Part shown: positions 59,462-64,000 of the stretch, piece by piece
How the letters are laid out: each line of letters begins with the position of its first letter
Numbering within the stretch: the stretch's first letter is position 1
Source: Paracoccus everestensis
GTDB lineage: Bacteria > Pseudomonadota > Alphaproteobacteria > Rhodobacterales > Rhodobacteraceae
Assembly: GCF_021491915.1 (NCBI RefSeq)
Contig: NZ_CP090836.1
Span: 216,001-280,000 of the forward strand
Length of the DNA: 64,000 nt
Reading direction: 5' to 3'
The notes under the pieces: generated by a model
The model's database searches: none
What the model was told of the DNA's origin: nothing
Seen by the model: the letters and a program-made list of their open reading frames with translations, nothing else
Program-made: the position numbers and the translations under genes

Positions 59462-60828
59462 TGCTCGACCTCTCCTTCGGGTTTGACCCAGACTAGCAGA
59501 ACCAGCGACAGGATAAACAGCCCGATCAGGGGGGAAATGCCCAGCCGCTGGTTCCCGCTGATGTCGGTGACAAGGGCGATCAGCAGGGGGGCCAGAAAGG
59601 CGGTGGCCTTGCCGGACAGGGCGTAGAGGCCGAATCCTTCGGTCGCGCGGGCTTCGGTGGTGTGGCGGACCATCAAGGTGCGGCTGGCGGCCTGCAGCGC
59701 GCCGCCCGCCCCGCCGATCAGCGCGCCGCACAGGAAGAACACCAGATCCGGTACGAAGAATCGCCCGAAAACCGGATTGGTCGGCACGGACAGACCGAAC
59801 AGGGTCTGGCGGTCCATGCCGACCACCACGACGCAGACGGCGGTCAGGACCAGGATCGTCGCGATGATCACGGGCTTTGGTCCCCAGGCCCGGTCGGCGC
59901 GACCGCCCGCCCAGCTGACGATGGCCGCGGAAATGGCGCTGACCACGCCAAAGACGCCTGCCAGGAACACCGGCCAGCCCAGCACCGTCCCCGCATAAAC
60001 GCCGCCGAATCCGTAAAGCGCATTCAGCGCGTCGCGTGACAGCATGGACGACGCCAGCCAGGCGGCCAGGCTGCGGCGGTGGCGCAGGCTGCGGATCAGC
60101 GCCCACAGATCGCCCAAAGCCGCGCGGATGCGGATGGGCTGACTTGGCCCGCGCGGCTCGCGCACCCACAAAAAAAAGGGGATCATGAAAAGGGCATACC
60201 AGATCGCCACCAAGGGGCCGACAAAGCGGGTGCCCTCGCGGGCCGCCGGATCCAGCCCGAACAGCGGATCCAGCCCGATCAGGGTCTTGCCATCGGGCGT
60301 TTCCTGAAACAGCGCCAGCATCACCGCCAGAGAGACGACCCCGCCCAGATATCCAAAGGCATAGCCTGAACCGGACAGGCGGCCGATTTCATCCCGTGGC
60401 GCCAGGCCCGGCAGCAGGGCGTTGGTAAAGATCGTCGCGAACTCGACCCCGATCAGGCCGATGCCGAACAACGCCACCGCCTGCACCAATGCGGGCTGCT
60501 GGGGCATCAGGAACCACAGCCCGGCGGACCCGACCACATAAAGGACCGAGAAGAACCAGATCCACGGCATCCGCCGCCCCGAGGTGTCGGCAATGGCACC
60601 CAGGATCGGCGCGCAAAGGGCGATGATGATGCCGGTGATTGACAGACCATATCCCCACAAGGCCTGGGCCTGCGCGCCCGCCAGCCTCAGGTCGCCACTG
60701 ACGTGCAGGAAATGGCGCTGCGCGACCTCGGCGAAATAGACCGAGAAGATGAAGGTCAGCAGAAGCGTATGAAAAGGCTGGCTTGCCCAGTCGAAGAACC
60801 ACCAGCCCCAGATCCGTTTGCGGTCCAT
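59458..60828 (-). CDS. MFS transporter, UMF1/Atg22-like
   Basis: A 456-residue carrier with about 12 helices. The N-terminus RIWGWWFFDWASQPFHTLLL and the segment GRLSGSGYAFGYLGGVVSL match the UMF1 family (vacuolar Atg22-like). APILGAIADTSGRRMPW is the MFS loop. The substrate is unknown; Atg22 exports amino acids from yeast vacuoles. I chose the ATG at 60828 (MDRKRIWGW) over an earlier in-frame ATG near 60867. Confidence 0.9.
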   Translation of the reverse strand: MDRKRIWGWWFFDWASQPFHTLLLTFIFSVYFAEVAQRHFLHVSGDLRLAGAQAQALWGYGLSITGIIIALCAPILGAIADTSGRRMPWIWFFSVLYVVGSAGLWFLMPQQPALVQAVALFGIGLIGVEFATIFTNALLPGLAPRDEIGRLSGSGYAFGYLGGVVSLAVMLALFQETPDGKTLIGLDPLFGLDPAAREGTRFVGPLVAIWYALFMIPFFLWVREPRGPSQPIRIRAALGDLWALIRSLRHRRSLAAWLASSMLSRDALNALYGFGGVYAGTVLGWPVFLAGVFGVVSAISAAIVSWAGGRADRAWGPKPVIIATILVLTAVCVVVVGMDRQTLFGLSVPTNPVFGRFFVPDLVFFLCGALIGGAGGALQAASRTLMVRHTTEARATEGFGLYALSGKATAFLAPLLIALVTDISGNQRLGISPLIGLFILSLVLLVWVKPEGEVEQ

Positions 60829-60873
60829 CCGCCCCCCAAGCGCGCCGTTCGCGGCCATAAGGCCCATGGGGCG

Positions 60874-61434
60874 TCAGGCTGGCAAGTGGGCTTTTGCGTC
60901 AGGGGCAAGCTGGGGCGGCCAGGGGCGCAGCGCGTCTGCCTGCGACCAGGCGGCGATCCAGTCCGGCAGGGGCGGGCTGTCCGGCGCGGCGCCCAGGGCT
61001 GCCATCACCTGCGCCGGGGGAACGATCCCGCCTGCCGATGTGATGGCCGACCGGATCAGCACCTGGTTGCAGCACTCGGTTCCCTTCCACATCGACTGGT
61101 CCATGTAGATGAAGCGGTGATCCCAGCCCACGACGCGAGAGATCATGGTGAAGCGTTCAAAGGCCCGGATGCGGCGGCGATAGCGGACCGAACTGCCCGC
61201 GATGGTGATGCCCCATTTGCGGTCTCGCAGGATCGGGATCAGCCCGCTGCGCTGCGCCATGGGGATGCGGCCCAGGTCGAACAGGGTCAGGGTGCGCCCG
61301 TTGTTCAGTTCGATCCACGGATCAAGATCCCAGGGCCAGCAGACATGGGTCGAGACATGCGTCCCCGTTACCGCCAGCCGCGGGGCATTGCGGAACTTGA
61401 TCATCTCCTTGGCGAAGCGGAACAGGGGATACAT
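60874..61434 (-). CDS. Thioesterase-like hotdog-fold protein (THEM6-like)
   Basis: A 186-residue protein of the acyl-CoA-thioesterase-like group: THVSTHVCWPWDLDPWIELN, then NGRTLTLFDLGRIPMAQRSG and RRRIRAFERFTMISRVVGWDH. The Asp in LFDLGR is the expected helix residue. C-terminal 60 residues extend past the hotdog core. The substrate is unknown. It lies alone, divergent from yggT. Confidence 0.84.
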   Translation of the reverse strand: MYPLFRFAKEMIKFRNAPRLAVTGTHVSTHVCWPWDLDPWIELNNGRTLTLFDLGRIPMAQRSGLIPILRDRKWGITIAGSSVRYRRRIRAFERFTMISRVVGWDHRFIYMDQSMWKGTECCNQVLIRSAITSAGGIVPPAQVMAALGAAPDSPPLPDWIAAWSQADALRPWPPQLAPDAKAHLPA

Positions 61435-61571
61435 CGCGGATCCTTCGGGTTGCCTGGACTTGTGGCGTGGCCCCGACCCACGCGATCGTCAACGGGGGAC
61501 GCTGCGGCAACTTGCTTGCGAAGCCCTGCCCGCATCCCCATAACAAGCCCGAACGCGAAGAACCGAGAGGC

Positions 61572-61868
61572 ATGATGGGAACGCTTTACGAGGCCTTGCA
61601 ACTGATCCTGCAAGTGGTGTGGTTCGTGATGATCGTCCATATCATCATGTCCTGGCTGATCAATTTCCAGGTCCTGAACCTGCGCCAGCCGCTTGTCGCG
61701 CAGCTGTGGGACGGACTGAACCGTCTGCTGGAACCCCTCTATCGTCCGATCCGCAATGTCTTGCCAAACACCGGCGGGCTGGATCTGGCGCCCCTGGTCC
61801 TGTTCATCATCATCATCATCCTGCAACGCGCCCTGGCAAACAACGCGGGCTTTTTCTACGGGATGTGA
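61572..61868 (+). CDS. YggT-family membrane protein
   Basis: A 98-residue inner-membrane protein with two helices: LYEALQLILQVVWFVMIVHI and the C-terminal LAPLVLFIIIIILQRALANN. The conserved PLYRPIRNVLPNTGGLDLAPL connects them. The function is unclear, and the family has been linked to cell division and turgor. Two adjacent ATGs (61572 and 61575) are possible. The stop shares bases with the recQ ATG. Confidence 0.88.
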   Translation: MMGTLYEALQLILQVVWFVMIVHIIMSWLINFQVLNLRQPLVAQLWDGLNRLLEPLYRPIRNVLPNTGGLDLAPLVLFIIIIILQRALANNAGFFYGM

Positions 61869-63898
61869 TGCCAACCGACCTGCTGCGAGAGGTCTGGGGC
61901 TTCGACGGTTTCCGCCCCGGTCAGCAAGAGATCGTCGAGGCGGTGGCCGCAGGCCGCAACGTGCTGGCGATCATGCCCACGGGCGGCGGCAAGTCATTGT
62001 GCTTTCAACTTCCTGCGCTGATGCGCGACGGGGTGACGGTTGTCATCTCGCCCCTGATCGCCCTGATGCGCGACCAGGTCCGCGCGCTGCGCGAGGCGGG
62101 CGTGGCGGCGGGCGCCCTGACCAGCGGCAACACCGATGAGGAAACGGACGCCGTTTTTCAGGCCTTGTCGCGGGGTGAACTGAAGCTCCTCTATATGGCA
62201 CCGGAACGCCTTGCCTCGGGCGGGACGCTGACCTTGCTGCGGCGCGCGGGTGTCACAGCGATCGCGGTCGATGAGGCGCATTGCGTCAGCCAATGGGGCC
62301 ACGACTTCCGCCCCGATTATCTGCGTATTGGCGACCTGAAGCGCGCCCTCGATGTGCCGCTGGCGGCCTTTACCGCGACCGCGGACGTGGAAACGCGGGC
62401 CGAGATCGTCACGCGCCTGTTCGAGGGCAAGGAACCCGTCACCTTCCTGCGCGGCTTCGACCGCCCGAACTTGCGCCTGGCCTTCCAGCCCAAGGACAGT
62501 CCGCGCAAGCAGGTGATGGCCTTTGTCGCCGCGCGGCGCGGCCAGTCGGGCATCATCTATTGCGCCAGCCGTGCGCGGACCGAGACCCTGGCCGATGCCC
62601 TGGCCCAGGCGGGCCATGCGGCCGTGGCCTATCATGCAGGGCTTGAAGCAGAGGTGCGGCGCCGGGTCGAGGCGCGGTTCCAGCGGGAAGACGGGCTGAT
62701 CGTGGTCGCCACCATTGCCTTTGGCATGGGCATCGACAAGCCCGACATCCGCTGGGTTCTGCACGCCGACCTGCCCAAGACCATCGAGGGCTATTACCAG
62801 GAAATCGGCCGTGCGGGCCGCGACGGTGATCCGGCCGATACGCTGACACTTTACGGTCCCGACGACATCCGGTTGCGCCGTACCCAGATCGACGAAGGGC
62901 TGGCCGATCCCGCCCGCAAATCCGCCGACCACGCCCGGCTGAACGCGCTTCTGGGCCTAGCCGAGGCGACCGGCTGCCGCCGCCGCAAGCTGCTGGCCTA
63001 TTTCGGCGAGGATCTGGCCGAGGATTGCGGAAACTGCGACCTGTGCCAGACGCCGCCAAAGCTGTTCGACGCGACGCAGGCGGTGCGCAAGGCGCTGTCG
63101 GCCATCGTGCGCACCGGCGAATGGTTTGGCGCCACGCATCTGATTGACATCCTAACCGGCACTGTCACCGAAAAGGTCCGCGAACGCGGGCATGACAGCC
63201 TGCCGACCTTTGGCGTGGGCCGCGAACACGGGCGCGCGCAATGGCAGGCGATCTTCCGGCAGATGATGGGCCGCGACCTGTGCCGCCCCGATCCCGAACG
63301 CCACGGCGCCCTGCACCTGACCGAGGCCGCCCATCCCGTCCTGCGCGGCGAGGAAAGCGTGACCCTGCGCCATGACACCACGGCCAGCAAGCCCGCCACC
63401 GTCCTGCGCACCCAGGTCAGCGAGGAGGACGAGCCGCTGCTGTCCGCGCTGAAGGCCAAGCGCCGCGCCTTGGCCGAGGCCGCGCGCGTCCCCGCCTATG
63501 TCATCTTTCCCGACCGCACCCTGATCGAGATGGCCGAGAAGCGCCCCGGGACGCTGGACCAGATGGCCCAGGTCGGCGGCGTGGGCGCCAAGAAGCTGGA
63601 AAGCTATGGCCGCGATTTCCTGTCGGTGATCGCGGGCGAGGTGCCCGAGATGCACCCGATGCGCCGCAAGCTGGCGGGCCGCCCGGAAGGCGCGCTGTTC
63701 GACCGGCTGGTCGCGGTGCAGGCCGATCTGCTGCGCGGCCCGGACGGCACGGAAAAGCCGCTGTCCTGTTCCACCGCCCAGATCCGCCGCATCGCCGAAG
63801 CCCGTCCCGGCGACGAAGCGGGGCTGGCCCGGCACCTGGACCAGGCGCGGCTTGACCGCTTTGGCGCAGCCTTCCTGCGTGAAATCGCAGCGGCTTGA
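61868..63898 (+). CDS. recQ: ATP-dependent DNA helicase RecQ
   Basis: A 676-residue helicase. Walker A is AIMPTGGGKSLCFQLPALM, the DEAH box VDEAHCVSQWGHDFRPDYL, and the aromatic-rich loop and motif VI follow (QEIGRAGRDGDPADTLTLYG). The RQC zinc site has CGNCDLC, and an HRDC domain occupies the C-terminus (PAYVIFPDRTLIEMA). It unwinds recombination intermediates. It is translationally coupled with yggT. Confidence 0.96.
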   Translation: MPTDLLREVWGFDGFRPGQQEIVEAVAAGRNVLAIMPTGGGKSLCFQLPALMRDGVTVVISPLIALMRDQVRALREAGVAAGALTSGNTDEETDAVFQALSRGELKLLYMAPERLASGGTLTLLRRAGVTAIAVDEAHCVSQWGHDFRPDYLRIGDLKRALDVPLAAFTATADVETRAEIVTRLFEGKEPVTFLRGFDRPNLRLAFQPKDSPRKQVMAFVAARRGQSGIIYCASRARTETLADALAQAGHAAVAYHAGLEAEVRRRVEARFQREDGLIVVATIAFGMGIDKPDIRWVLHADLPKTIEGYYQEIGRAGRDGDPADTLTLYGPDDIRLRRTQIDEGLADPARKSADHARLNALLGLAEATGCRRRKLLAYFGEDLAEDCGNCDLCQTPPKLFDATQAVRKALSAIVRTGEWFGATHLIDILTGTVTEKVRERGHDSLPTFGVGREHGRAQWQAIFRQMMGRDLCRPDPERHGALHLTEAAHPVLRGEESVTLRHDTTASKPATVLRTQVSEEDEPLLSALKAKRRALAEAARVPAYVIFPDRTLIEMAEKRPGTLDQMAQVGGVGAKKLESYGRDFLSVIAGEVPEMHPMRRKLAGRPEGALFDRLVAVQADLLRGPDGTEKPLSCSTAQIRRIAEARPGDEAGLARHLDQARLDRFGAAFLREIAAA

Positions 63899-63986
63899 TT
63901 GAATTGTCAGTGTAAAGTGAACGTGATGCCCTGCCCGGGGCGTTTCTGCGTCAGTATCTTGATGCGGCATCCTCTGGGAGAGAGTC

Positions 63987-64000
63987 ATGAAACTTCGCTG
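63987..64000 (+). CDS. Start of a further gene cut by the window end
   Basis: GGGAGAGAG is followed by an ATG at 63987, reading MKLR before the window ends. The ribosome site is good, but the product cannot be judged. The 88 bases between recQ and this start hold no other feature that I can see. Confidence 0.5.

Overview
The window looks like a chromosomal segment of a Paracoccus-like member of the Rhodobacteraceae (Alphaproteobacteria). This rests on strong GC bias at third codon positions, a Rhodobacter-type porin, a DUF3576 lipoprotein, the long form of SerC, a malic enzyme fused to a phosphotransacetylase domain, an Anbu proteasome-like gene cluster, and a GC-rich hairpin repeat that I associate with this family. 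No rRNA, tRNA or CRISPR array was seen.

Layout. 1-8.5 kb: a surface-polysaccharide cluster with the galE 3' end, two tandem paralogous family-2 glycosyltransferases, a GT14/DUF5928 glycosyltransferase, a sulfotransferase split by an IS630-type element, and a convergent phosphomannomutase. 8.6-15.7 kb: housekeeping genes (NTF2-like/GNAT/nitrilase operon, arfB, NUDIX, PiT phosphate transporter, pncA-pncB NAD salvage, trhO). A second, different IS630 element sits in the trhO stop codon. 16.9-24.5 kb: maeB, then the four-gene Anbu cluster (ATP-grasp, alpha-E, transglutaminase, Anbu) and a STAS/anti-sigma-kinase pair. 24.58-26.46 kb: an IS200/IS605 element with divergent Y1 transposase and TnpB, plus a recognisable omega-RNA scaffold. 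26.5-31 kb: hspQ, creA, a phosphoesterase, serA and serC.

31-43.4 kb is an accessory island made largely of mobile-element debris: an IS5-type remnant, an orphan SAM methyltransferase, an intergenic block with eleven GTTAC/GTAAC motifs and a perfect DnaA box (possibly a relic replication origin), a decapitated phosphoesterase, an IS21 element, an IS66 element with a frameshifted tnpA, a second copy of the first IS630-type element, a nested palindrome, and an IS110 transposase with an amber codon. 43.4-64 kb returns to core genes: yggS, porin, leuS-lptE-holA-flavoprotein, a DUF1127-like gene with an internal stop, a thioesterase, a lytic transglycosylase-like lipoprotein, glpK with a ModE-like regulator, thiolase, EamA permease, a small structured transcript, a queuosine-precursor transporter, mepA, an MFS carrier, yggT and recQ.

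Main points for a second look are the motif cluster plus DnaA box at 33.9-34.35 kb, the TnpB whose second RuvC glutamate appears relocated, the 3-bp TNA target duplications of the IS630-type element (one restores the sulfotransferase frame exactly), the complete Anbu cluster, the palindrome at 41.36 kb, and two single-codon nonsense lesions.
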